From Chloroflexota bacterium (lineage in GTDB: Bacteria; Chloroflexota; Anaerolineae; UBA7937; B3-Chlor), in contig JAUVXJ010000002.1 in assembly GCA_030603665.1 (NCBI GenBank), positions 388,909 to 452,908 on the forward strand: a stretch of DNA of 64,000 nt. The letters are read 5' to 3'. The notes beneath the pieces were generated by a model, which worked only from the letters and a program-made list of their open reading frames with translations, was not told the origin of the DNA and did no database searches. Below, one piece after another: positions 26,011 through 33,844 of this stretch (position 1 is the stretch's first letter; the number at the start of each line of letters is the position of its first letter). Made by a program: the position numbers and the translations under genes.

Positions 26011-27324
26011 CTAGTCCTCGTAGTCGTCTGGCTCCTCCCTCCCGGGACGTTCGTGGATTATCAGGTGCGACGCACCGCAACACTCAGATGGCCCCGTTGG
26101 ATCCGCCATGTTGACGAGGCAGACCCGCCAATAGAAGTGCCCTTCACCCGGGCCTTGCACCTCTGCATGCATATAGCCGCCCTCCTGCCAAGTACGCCAG
26201 ATGGATGCTCGTTGCCAAGAAGCTTGATCCTGGCTGAAGTCCAGGGTGTACCCATAACCAGAAGGGACTGGAGCGCCAGTCACGTCCCACTCGATGCCGA
26301 AGGGGAGGTGAGGAGGAGCCCCCGAGGGAAGCTTGATGGTCAGGGTAGGGCAACTTATGCGCGTTGCAGTAGCTGTCGGCGTGGACGTAGGTGTGTGAGT
26401 AGGCCGACTAGTAGCCGTGGCGGTAGGCGTGTGAGTGGGGGTCTCGGCGGGCTCACGATACTCTTCTGCCAATGGTTCATTGCCAAACGACCACAAGTCA
26501 ATGCTCTCCAAAGCGCAGTCTACGGAAATGTCAGGCTCATCCTCTTCCTCCTCCTCCTCCAGAACCACGACTGCCTCTTGATAGGACTCAGGTGGTGAGC
26601 CAGGTTCGACGACAAGCATATCGCCCGGCAGCAACTCCACCGTTTCCCCCGCTCCGCTGACATCTATCTCACCCTCGTGGCCAGTGAGCCAGGTAGTTCC
26701 CGCTTCATTCACCGCGACACCATATTCGCTGCCATGGGAGATTACCCTTGCCGCGGCGGTCGTCACCTCATGCAAGGAACCGGCAGGCATGGCGCCGATG
26801 CGGTTCCAGATCTCGCCCAGCTGCAAATCCAGACTGATGGCGACAGGTTGTCCCTCCACCGATTCTAGCTCCGTCACAGTCAACTCGCTGAAGGCCCTCA
26901 GTTCGGTCGTAGTGTTCTCCAGGAAGGTGAGCAAAGCTTTCGACCCACCGCCCACGCGGATTCTGTCTCCAGCCTGGATTACGAAATCCTCAGCCACCTC
27001 CATCCAGTTCCCCTGACCACCCTCCTGCACGAATACTTTGCCATCAACCACCGAAAGCGTTGCCCCAATCTCCTGAACTGTTCCTGGCGACATCACGATG
27101 ACCACCGCCTCCACGACGACCACCATCAGCAGGATGAAGACCGCACCCATGGTCACCAAGAGGGGCCAGTTGCTGCCCTTCTTCCGTGCCTCGGTCGTCG
27201 GTGCGGCTCGGGCCACCACTGGTGGTGCCGCGACAGGCAGAGCGCCCCCACATGCAATGCAGAAGCGATCCTGTGCCTTGTTCTCAGCTCCACAGCTCGG
27301 ACAGAAGATTCGAGAAGCGCTCAT
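26011..27324 (-). CDS. Zinc-ribbon / TM / FecR-like protein, copy A
   Basis: 437 aa, same architecture as the 21347-22726 protein. Zinc ribbon FCPSCGAEN and FCIACGGAL, a TM helix about 52-77, a FecR-like domain about 85-255 (VVDGKVFVQEGGQGNWMEVA, AGDRIRVGGGSKALLTFLE, GSEYGVAVNEAGTTWL), then an acidic stretch (LEEEEEEDEPD). A Thr/Pro linker (THTPTATATSRPT) leads to the fibronectin-like tail (FSQDQASW, then FYWRVCLV). GGAGG nine bases before the ATG. It follows protease A by 99 bp. The acidic insert and lack of the poly-Pro linker distinguish it from copy B. Probably anchors or senses the neighbouring secreted protease; this is inference from co-location in both copies. Confidence 0.82.
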   Translation of the reverse strand: MSASRIFCPSCGAENKAQDRFCIACGGALPVAAPPVVARAAPTTEARKKGSNWPLLVTMGAVFILLMVVVVEAVVIVMSPGTVQEIGATLSVVDGKVFVQEGGQGNWMEVAEDFVIQAGDRIRVGGGSKALLTFLENTTTELRAFSELTVTELESVEGQPVAISLDLQLGEIWNRIGAMPAGSLHEVTTAAARVISHGSEYGVAVNEAGTTWLTGHEGEIDVSGAGETVELLPGDMLVVEPGSPPESYQEAVVVLEEEEEEDEPDISVDCALESIDLWSFGNEPLAEEYREPAETPTHTPTATATSRPTHTPTSTPTATATRISCPTLTIKLPSGAPPHLPFGIEWDVTGAPVPSGYGYTLDFSQDQASWQRASIWRTWQEGGYMHAEVQGPGEGHFYWRVCLVNMADPTGPSECCGASHLIIHERPGREEPDDYED

Positions 27325-27423
27325 ATGCAGCGACCTCCGTCGGTATCCCTTGGTCCCTTGTAGGTCTCCCTATTGGCTTGAACTCGGTGCAACATCTCCT
27401 GGCTTCCTTGCACGGGATACCGG

Positions 27424-30400
27424 CTATGGCTTGCCGAAATAGATGAACTCATGGAGCATCTTCAGCTCGGCGCCGGTGGAATCCGCCATCCGGCAAAGGT
27501 CCGCCATCTTGCCCTTGGCTTCCATGAACGCCGCCAGAGGCGCTTGCCCCCGATCCACAGCGCTCAGGAAGGCCTCATGGAACACGGCGTCATGTCGCAT
27601 GGGACCCGTGGGGTTTGGCCCGCTGGTCCACAGCGGCGAGTAGGTGATGCCGGTGGAACCTACGAAGGCGCGGGCACCACTCTCCAAGAAGGACAAGGTG
27701 ATGGAACTCTCGGGAGTCCGGCCGAACGTGTAGCTGCCATAGCATGCACCACTCAGGACTACGCCTTGAGAACCAGCTTCTTCAACGGTGAAGGCATCAG
27801 GATATGCATCCTCCTCACCCCACCAGACGCTGGTATCCCACGATCCTCCGTGAAGCATGAAGTAGCTCTGCCGAACGTCTACCTGTGAGGAATCAACCTG
27901 CTCGTGTCTGGTGGGCAAGCTCCAGAATAGGGTGCGGCCCGGGCCAAAAACCTGGCTCACCACCCCATCGGCATGGGGACGCTTGGAGTTGGCCAGGGTG
28001 AAGTCGCCGCTTGTGGGCACACTGGAAGGTGACAACTGGGTTAGTAGCAGGTCCAGCGATCGACCATCGGGGATGCGAGCCACAGGGATGTCCGGGACAC
28101 CCAAATCATCGTGGTCATTGTCGCCATAAACGTCGTCGGTGAGGAGCACATCGCCGTCGGTCGTGGGATTCGGCAGCACGGCGAAGGGAATGATGTCCGG
28201 GTCTCCCACGATCAAGACGAAAGGACAGGTCTCCGCGATGTTGCCCACGTCGTGCAGCAGTCCATCGATCTGATCGAAGCCTTGCTGCCCAAACCTATCG
28301 AGCAGCGCCTGACGATGGGAGATGATCAGGCTCAGATCTGGTCCTCCCTGTGCCAGCGTTTTCTCGATGAAAGCATCGATCTCCGTCTGATTCATGCCCA
28401 CGCCGAGGTCATCCAGGTAGATCACCTGCACAGGCCCACATCCGTCCGTGGGTGGCGGGGCAGGAGGTGGGGCCGGTGGCACAGGCGGCTGGGGCGGCGG
28501 CCCCGGCGGCTGAGGCGGCCCAGTCGGTGGGCCCACGATGGGCGGTCCAGGGGGTTGAACTGGCCCCGGCGGTTGAACCGGTCCGGTCGGCTGAGGGACG
28601 AGGAGATTACGGCTGCAGGCTACAGAGTGTTTCCCATCGTCCACTACCACCTCAATCGTGTAGCCACCCGGTTGCAGACCCCCAGGGATAGAGAAAGTGT
28701 GGCGGCCGCCTGCAGACATACTTGAAAGCGCGGGAATGGAGGAGCCCTGCTTCAAGACGAAATGGTAAGTGAGAGCGTCACCATCGGGATCCCGTGCTTG
28801 GACTGACGCTTCCAGGGAGGTGGCCCCGGCCGAAGGAGCTGTAGGGTTGATATCCACACTCACGCACTGTGGTGGCTGGTTTTGCCCCCCGCCGATGCTC
28901 CAATGCCTGGCACAACGCGCTACATACTCCCCATCTGTGACCATCACAAACAGTGTATAGAAACCAGGAGGAAAGCTAGTACCTTGCCAGCTGATCGTTG
29001 GATTCTGGCCCCTGGCAAACAGGTTTGCATTGCGGTCGGTGAGAATCCAGTCAAAGTCAAGGGTTTTCCCGGCGCCGAATCCAGTGGGCACAACGCTGCC
29101 CTGGAAGGTCGTATCTCCTGGCCCAATTGGGTCGGGCACCGTACTGATAGTGCAAGACGTTTGCGGCGGTCCGGGCGGCTGCACTGTGGGCGGCTGTGTA
29201 GTCGTCACGGGTGGTCCGGGCGGCTGCACCGCAGGCGGTTCGGTAGTGGGCGGGGGCGGTCCGGGTGGCTGCGCCGTAGGCGGTTGGGTAGTCGGTGGAC
29301 CCGCCCCCGGGATAGTGAAATGACGCTGGCACGTAACGCTCTGCTGCCCATCGAAGACGTGTACCAGAACTGTGTGAGAACCCGGTTGGAGACCGCCAGG
29401 TATAGAGAAGGTGTAACTGGGAGGCGAAACAACGCCCGGCGGAGTCACACTGACCCCTATGCTGACCACACCCTGCAGTAGTTCGAAGTCGTAGTCTAGG
29501 GAATCACCGTTATCCGGATCGAAGGCATCAACTTCCGCTCTCAACGAGATCGCTCCTGCGGGAGGCGAAGAGGGTATTATTCGCACATCCAGGCACTCCG
29601 GCGGGTTGTTCGGCGGTACGTCGCCGATGCTGAAATGCTTATGGCACTGTGCAATGTAGTGGCCATCAGTGACCCGCGCACTCAAGTGATAGAAACCAGG
29701 AGGATAGGTGGTCCCCCCCCATCTAACCGCTGGATCTTGACCCTCACCGTGCTCGTACTTGCCCGGCCCCGACAACGACCACGTCCAGGTCGCGCCGGGT
29801 CCCAACCCGGTCGCGGTGAAGCTGGCCTGGAAGGTAGTATCCTGGAGCCCGATCTGGTCGGGGATTGTCGTGATCGCGCAGGATATCTCCGGCGGAGTCT
29901 CCGGCTGCGGTCGCGTTGTGCAATTCAAGGTTAGCTCCGGAGAAACGACGGTAGTCGGCGGCTCCAGCCATTCAGTATTGGGGATCTCCTTGGCATCTAT
30001 GCTCACCGGTGTGAACTCGCCGCTCATCTTGCTGATGGTGACCGAGCCATCGGCATTGCGAATGCCATCGGCCGCGGCGTCCAGATCGAATGCCGGGTTC
30101 CTCAGTTCAGCTCGATAGGAGCGATCGAACCTATCGTCCACAGAGTTGTCAATATCCACTGTGGCAGCGCCCGTAACCCCCAAGGAGAACACCCCGGTGT
30201 CGCCACCGGAATAGAAGCCGTCAAACTGCATGGTGACGCCTACTGTGCGTTCCTCCACATAGTCCTGGGAAGAACCGTCCTCATCGTACAGGCGTGACAT
30301 GTGGGCCCCAACGAACGTGCTCCGATAGGTTCCCTGCACCGACCCGCCAGCAGCAGGGAATTCCAGCTCCATGCTCACATCATCGGAGTAGCAGTAGCAG

Positions 30401-30507
30401 TAGACCATCCCCTCCTCTTCCCCACCCTCCTGGGCCATCATAGACGGAGGCACGAGCATGGCCAGACAGGCCAACGACAGCAAGACCCTGGTCAGACTTA
30501 TTCTCAT
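27424..30507 (-). CDS. Secreted gingipain/caspase-fold (clan CD) protease candidate, copy A
   Basis: 1027 aa. Signal peptide about 1-25. The N-terminal beta domain (about 30-185) and catalytic region (about 715-1027) match protease B closely; the dyad is His886 (YFMLHGGSW) and Cys922 (VVLSGACYGSY), again 36 residues apart. The extra length comes from the middle: a first PKD-like pair, a Pro-rich linker of PPGPP/TTQPPT repeats, a second homologous PKD-like pair (SCTISTVPDPIG to CSRNLLVP), and a second Pro-rich linker (VQPPGPP, PPAPPPAPPP). The stalk was therefore enlarged by an internal duplication. Extracellular location is likely. First gene of the four- to five-gene protease/FecR series, with its own promoter. 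Confidence 0.78.
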   Translation of the reverse strand: MRISLTRVLLSLACLAMLVPPSMMAQEGGEEEGMVYCYCYSDDVSMELEFPAAGGSVQGTYRSTFVGAHMSRLYDEDGSSQDYVEERTVGVTMQFDGFYSGGDTGVFSLGVTGAATVDIDNSVDDRFDRSYRAELRNPAFDLDAAADGIRNADGSVTISKMSGEFTPVSIDAKEIPNTEWLEPPTTVVSPELTLNCTTRPQPETPPEISCAITTIPDQIGLQDTTFQASFTATGLGPGATWTWSLSGPGKYEHGEGQDPAVRWGGTTYPPGFYHLSARVTDGHYIAQCHKHFSIGDVPPNNPPECLDVRIIPSSPPAGAISLRAEVDAFDPDNGDSLDYDFELLQGVVSIGVSVTPPGVVSPPSYTFSIPGGLQPGSHTVLVHVFDGQQSVTCQRHFTIPGAGPPTTQPPTAQPPGPPPPTTEPPAVQPPGPPVTTTQPPTVQPPGPPQTSCTISTVPDPIGPGDTTFQGSVVPTGFGAGKTLDFDWILTDRNANLFARGQNPTISWQGTSFPPGFYTLFVMVTDGEYVARCARHWSIGGGQNQPPQCVSVDINPTAPSAGATSLEASVQARDPDGDALTYHFVLKQGSSIPALSSMSAGGRHTFSIPGGLQPGGYTIEVVVDDGKHSVACSRNLLVPQPTGPVQPPGPVQPPGPPIVGPPTGPPQPPGPPPQPPVPPAPPPAPPPTDGCGPVQVIYLDDLGVGMNQTEIDAFIEKTLAQGGPDLSLIISHRQALLDRFGQQGFDQIDGLLHDVGNIAETCPFVLIVGDPDIIPFAVLPNPTTDGDVLLTDDVYGDNDHDDLGVPDIPVARIPDGRSLDLLLTQLSPSSVPTSGDFTLANSKRPHADGVVSQVFGPGRTLFWSLPTRHEQVDSSQVDVRQSYFMLHGGSWDTSVWWGEEDAYPDAFTVEEAGSQGVVLSGACYGSYTFGRTPESSITLSFLESGARAFVGSTGITYSPLWTSGPNPTGPMRHDAVFHEAFLSAVDRGQAPLAAFMEAKGKMADLCRMADSTGAELKMLHEFIYFGKP

Positions 30508-30589
30508 CGTCGATCTCCTGCAATCCTCTCCGTTGGACCATAGAAGGAGTCAGCACGTACTTCGCTCGGCCGGCTGACGCAATGTGGCC

Positions 30590-30618
30590 AGTCTACCACA
30601 CCCAGCCCAGTGGTACAA
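30590..30618 (-). promoter_or_regulatory. Promoter of protease A and the modules downstream
   Basis: Minus strand: TTGTAC (30613-30618), 17-bp spacer, TAGACT (30590-30595). Leader of about 80 nt. Confidence 0.5.
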
Positions 30619-30675
30619 TCGGATCTTGGAAAAGCCGTGGCGAGACACCCCATCACGCTCGCCGCTGGGTACGCC

Positions 30676-33600
30676 CTACTCGCTCTCTACGCGCACCGGG
30701 ACGTCCAGCACGATGCGATTGTCCAGCACGTTTCCTGCGGAATCCACCAGTCGTAGCCGCCGGAAATCGGGTCTGCTGGCATCGTACATGCCCACCTCGA
30801 TGAGAAAGTCACCTGGCGGTGCGTCGGCCTGCACCACCAGCTGGTAATCATCGCGGACGTACTCCGGTGGGACCCAACCCGTGGTGGGGCGGACACCACC
30901 TAGAGGTTGGCTATCCATCTGCCCACGCACCTGGCTGCTCTCATCAAGCAAATGAGTGAAAACCGTGTAGGGCGTCTCCATGGGCTCCAGAGCCTGCCAG
31001 TACAAGGTGAGATGCAGCGTGTCACCCGGCCGTAGAACATCGGCACTCAGATCGTACCCATAGAGCAAGACCTTCCCGCCCAGGTTGCCCACTTGTACTC
31101 GATGTTGGACGTCAGGAGGTGAGTAGACCCGCTGGGTGGCTTCGACCTCCAAACCCGTGAGCAGCGTCTCACCGGCTACCTCCTGGACGCGACAGGCAAG
31201 GAGTCCAGTCTCATCGCCACCCGGAGACACAAAAGCCACCACCATCTCGCCCTCTGGTACCTCGATCTCTCCTGGCAATGAAGAGGTTGGAGTCAGCCCA
31301 TCACGACACCAGAGCAACGAGACCCACAACTCACCGCGCCCCGGCTTGGCATGCAAAGGCACTCTGTACTCGTACTGGCCCAGAACGACCTCCCCTGATC
31401 GCCAGATAGAGGTCGGATAGTACATGTTGGCCGGGTGATAGACCTCGCCCCGAAGGCTGGTGCCTCCCGGCGAGGCCCAACCCCCAACGTCCGGCCCTCC
31501 GATCCCTTCATCCGCAGCTTGACCTGACTCACCCTGCAACCGCACCAGGAGAACGTACTCACGCAACTCCAAGGAGGTCGCCTGCCAGTACAGGTTCAAC
31601 TGGAGGGTATCGCCCGGCTGGGCTGAGCTGGCGCTCAAGTCGTACCCCAACAGCCCTACCTCCTCCGTGAGTGCGACCTCCATACGCTGTGAAGGATGAA
31701 CGTCAGCCGCCGATGCGGGCCGCCCTGCGGACAGCTCCACGCTGCCCAGAGTGGCCGTGGTTCCGGTGGGCGTGCCCTGCTCGTCCAGGACGTCCAGACC
31801 CACCAGGTTGACGTCGCTGTACAGGCTGACCTGCAACTGATAGAGGCCTGGTGGAGTCCCCGCTGTGGGTGTGATTTGCATCGTTCCAAACAGCGTTTCG
31901 CCGACTGACCACCGGAAGGAGGGGTAGAGCAGACCAGTCGGACGCCCGTCGTACCCTCCCCACTCGTGGCCCGCCTCATCCCGCAGCCTCAGGGATACCT
32001 TGTAGTCCTCATCGATTTCCTGTAGCGCCTGCCAGTATAGAACGACCTCCAGGCCACTCGTGGTCGCCTTGCCCTCAGAGACAGTGTACCCCAGCAGCCT
32101 AATCTGATCGTCAAAGTTGACCGTCAACGGGTGCTCGGGGCTCGGTTCGCTGGAGAAGTGCACGTCTGGCGGCAGTGCATAGTGAAGCAGCTTCAAACCC
32201 CAGAAGCCCCCTGCATAGGGTACGAGCTCTCCCTCCTCACCCAGCATCCCGGTCAGGAAGCCCACGGGATCCACAACCTCGTGTTGCCACAACAGCACCC
32301 ACACTCCGTCTCTGCCAGGCAGGATGCGATTCAACTCGCTGGCCAGGCCGTAGTCCAACACGTGCTGTGCCGACAGGGTTGGCTCATCGGGGATGGGATA
32401 CCAGTCGTCTCCCTCATAGTAGTATTCGAAAACCGGGAAGAAGTGTCCAGAGGTGAGGATGACCGCCTCATTCTCCCCTTTGTTCTCCTCGATGAAGCGC
32501 GCCGCGCTGCGGAAGTCGTCCTTCAGAAAGTAGATGTCAAAGTAGGCGTTGTAGATAGCGTACCCGGAGGTTATGCCCACGAAGCAGAGCAGGACCCAGC
32601 CAATGATCAGAGCGAGTGTCCTTCTCCGGCCAGTCCTGCTGCCTGCCATTTCTAACAGACCAGCAAGGCCACCGGCGATCAGCAGGAAGAAAGCGGGCGC
32701 CGAGAGCATCAGGTACCGCGGGTGGAACTTCGCTCGCTGATAGGAGATGACCACCAGGAGCAGGCACGGCAGGGCCAGATAGAGAAGCAGACCAAGCAGA
32801 GTCAGCCAGGGCCATCTGTCCATTAGGGAGACCGAGCTGCCATCCATCCCCTCCTCCGGCCTAAGCCTTCGCATCGCCCTGAGAGCAAGGATGGCGATTG
32901 CGGCAAGCAAGATCAGGAGGTATCCCAGGGCTATGGGCTGGGCAATGATCTCCAAAACACTGTGGCCGGTGCTGAAAGTGATCAGAGTCTTGCGCAGGAC
33001 CTCGCCAACCCGCAGTGTGCCCTTCCAGTAGCTCACGTCCGCTCCGTACCGCTGGAGCACGAAACGGCTCCAGGGCAGATAGGCCAATACCACCGCACCC
33101 TGGCAAAGAAGACCGTTCGCCAGGGCGCTCCAACGCCGTCCTGCGCGACCCCTACTCCACAGCAGCCACCAGCACACAAAGAAGACGACCTGGAAGGCCA
33201 GAACGAAGAAGGCATAGAAGTGCGTATACACGGCTATCACGTTGACCACGAAATATGCCGCCCACGCCACGGCCCGCCGACCAAGTCCGTCCGTGATGCG
33301 CAGCAGCAGATAGGTGGACAACAGACAGAGGACGGTGACCAGCGTGTACATGCGCGCTTCCTGCGAGTACCACAGAAACAGCGGTGATAGGGTCACCAAC
33401 GCGGCGGCAAGCACCCCGGCACCAGTCCCGAGGAGGCGCTTGCCCACCGCCCACATCAAGGGGATGGTGAGCAGGCCAAAGATGGCGGAGAGATACCGCA
33501 GGGAAAACTCCGTACCGCCAAACAGCTTAACCCAGAAGTGGAGTAGATAGTAGTAGAACGGGGGGTGGATGTCGCTCGCCGTGCGAGCCGTGATCTCGCT

Positions 33601-33744
33601 GACGCTCGTCCCGGCCAGATAGATACTGAACCCTTCGTCGTACCATAGGCTCTGATAATCCAGTCGAAAGGTGTAGAAGAAGAACGCCAGCAGCACGAGG
33701 AAGACAAGCAGAGCGATTGGGGGAATGCGGCGAAGCCTGTGCAT
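30676..33744 (-). CDS. GT39-like membrane glycosyltransferase with three C-terminal beta-sandwich modules
   Basis: 1022 aa. N-terminal half: about ten to twelve TM helices with RLDYQSLWYDEGFSIYLAG (acidic pair), SDIHPPFYYYLLHFW and YSQEARMYTL, typical of GT39/ArnT-like transferases using lipid-linked sugars. C-terminal half: three copies of the window's repeated module, each opening with LLGYxLS (or LLYGYDLS) and LxLYWQA and closing with PPGxYxLxVxLY-like sequence; the third is the most canonical (TLHLTLYWQALEPM, then YTVFTHLLDE). The ATG at 33744 is preferred over the TTG at 33750 for its AGAAGGG. It probably glycosylates envelope components; the tail may bind acceptor glycans (inference). 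Confidence 0.85.
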   Translation of the reverse strand: MHRLRRIPPIALLVFLVLLAFFFYTFRLDYQSLWYDEGFSIYLAGTSVSEITARTASDIHPPFYYYLLHFWVKLFGGTEFSLRYLSAIFGLLTIPLMWAVGKRLLGTGAGVLAAALVTLSPLFLWYSQEARMYTLVTVLCLLSTYLLLRITDGLGRRAVAWAAYFVVNVIAVYTHFYAFFVLAFQVVFFVCWWLLWSRGRAGRRWSALANGLLCQGAVVLAYLPWSRFVLQRYGADVSYWKGTLRVGEVLRKTLITFSTGHSVLEIIAQPIALGYLLILLAAIAILALRAMRRLRPEEGMDGSSVSLMDRWPWLTLLGLLLYLALPCLLLVVISYQRAKFHPRYLMLSAPAFFLLIAGGLAGLLEMAGSRTGRRRTLALIIGWVLLCFVGITSGYAIYNAYFDIYFLKDDFRSAARFIEENKGENEAVILTSGHFFPVFEYYYEGDDWYPIPDEPTLSAQHVLDYGLASELNRILPGRDGVWVLLWQHEVVDPVGFLTGMLGEEGELVPYAGGFWGLKLLHYALPPDVHFSSEPSPEHPLTVNFDDQIRLLGYTVSEGKATTSGLEVVLYWQALQEIDEDYKVSLRLRDEAGHEWGGYDGRPTGLLYPSFRWSVGETLFGTMQITPTAGTPPGLYQLQVSLYSDVNLVGLDVLDEQGTPTGTTATLGSVELSAGRPASAADVHPSQRMEVALTEEVGLLGYDLSASSAQPGDTLQLNLYWQATSLELREYVLLVRLQGESGQAADEGIGGPDVGGWASPGGTSLRGEVYHPANMYYPTSIWRSGEVVLGQYEYRVPLHAKPGRGELWVSLLWCRDGLTPTSSLPGEIEVPEGEMVVAFVSPGGDETGLLACRVQEVAGETLLTGLEVEATQRVYSPPDVQHRVQVGNLGGKVLLYGYDLSADVLRPGDTLHLTLYWQALEPMETPYTVFTHLLDESSQVRGQMDSQPLGGVRPTTGWVPPEYVRDDYQLVVQADAPPGDFLIEVGMYDASRPDFRRLRLVDSAGNVLDNRIVLDVPVRVESE

Positions 33745-33767
33745 GGACAACTACCCTTCTCCGCCGT

Positions 33768-33796
33768 ATCTTATCATACGCGAGGGCTGCGTTCAA
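33768..33796 (-). promoter_or_regulatory. Promoter of the three-module GT39 gene
   Basis: Minus strand: TTGAAC (33791-33796), 17-bp spacer, TAAGAT (33768-33773), 24 bp before the start. Confidence 0.6.
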
Positions 33797-33844
33797 CCGC
33801 GCCGGGGCATCTACCAAGGCAATTTGCAGTCACCTCGACAAGGC

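Noticed and set aside
28430..29330. Short tandem repeats resembling a CRISPR or satellite array
   Set aside because: They are the codons of the Pro-rich PPGPP linkers in protease A; period and sequence vary and the frame is maintained.
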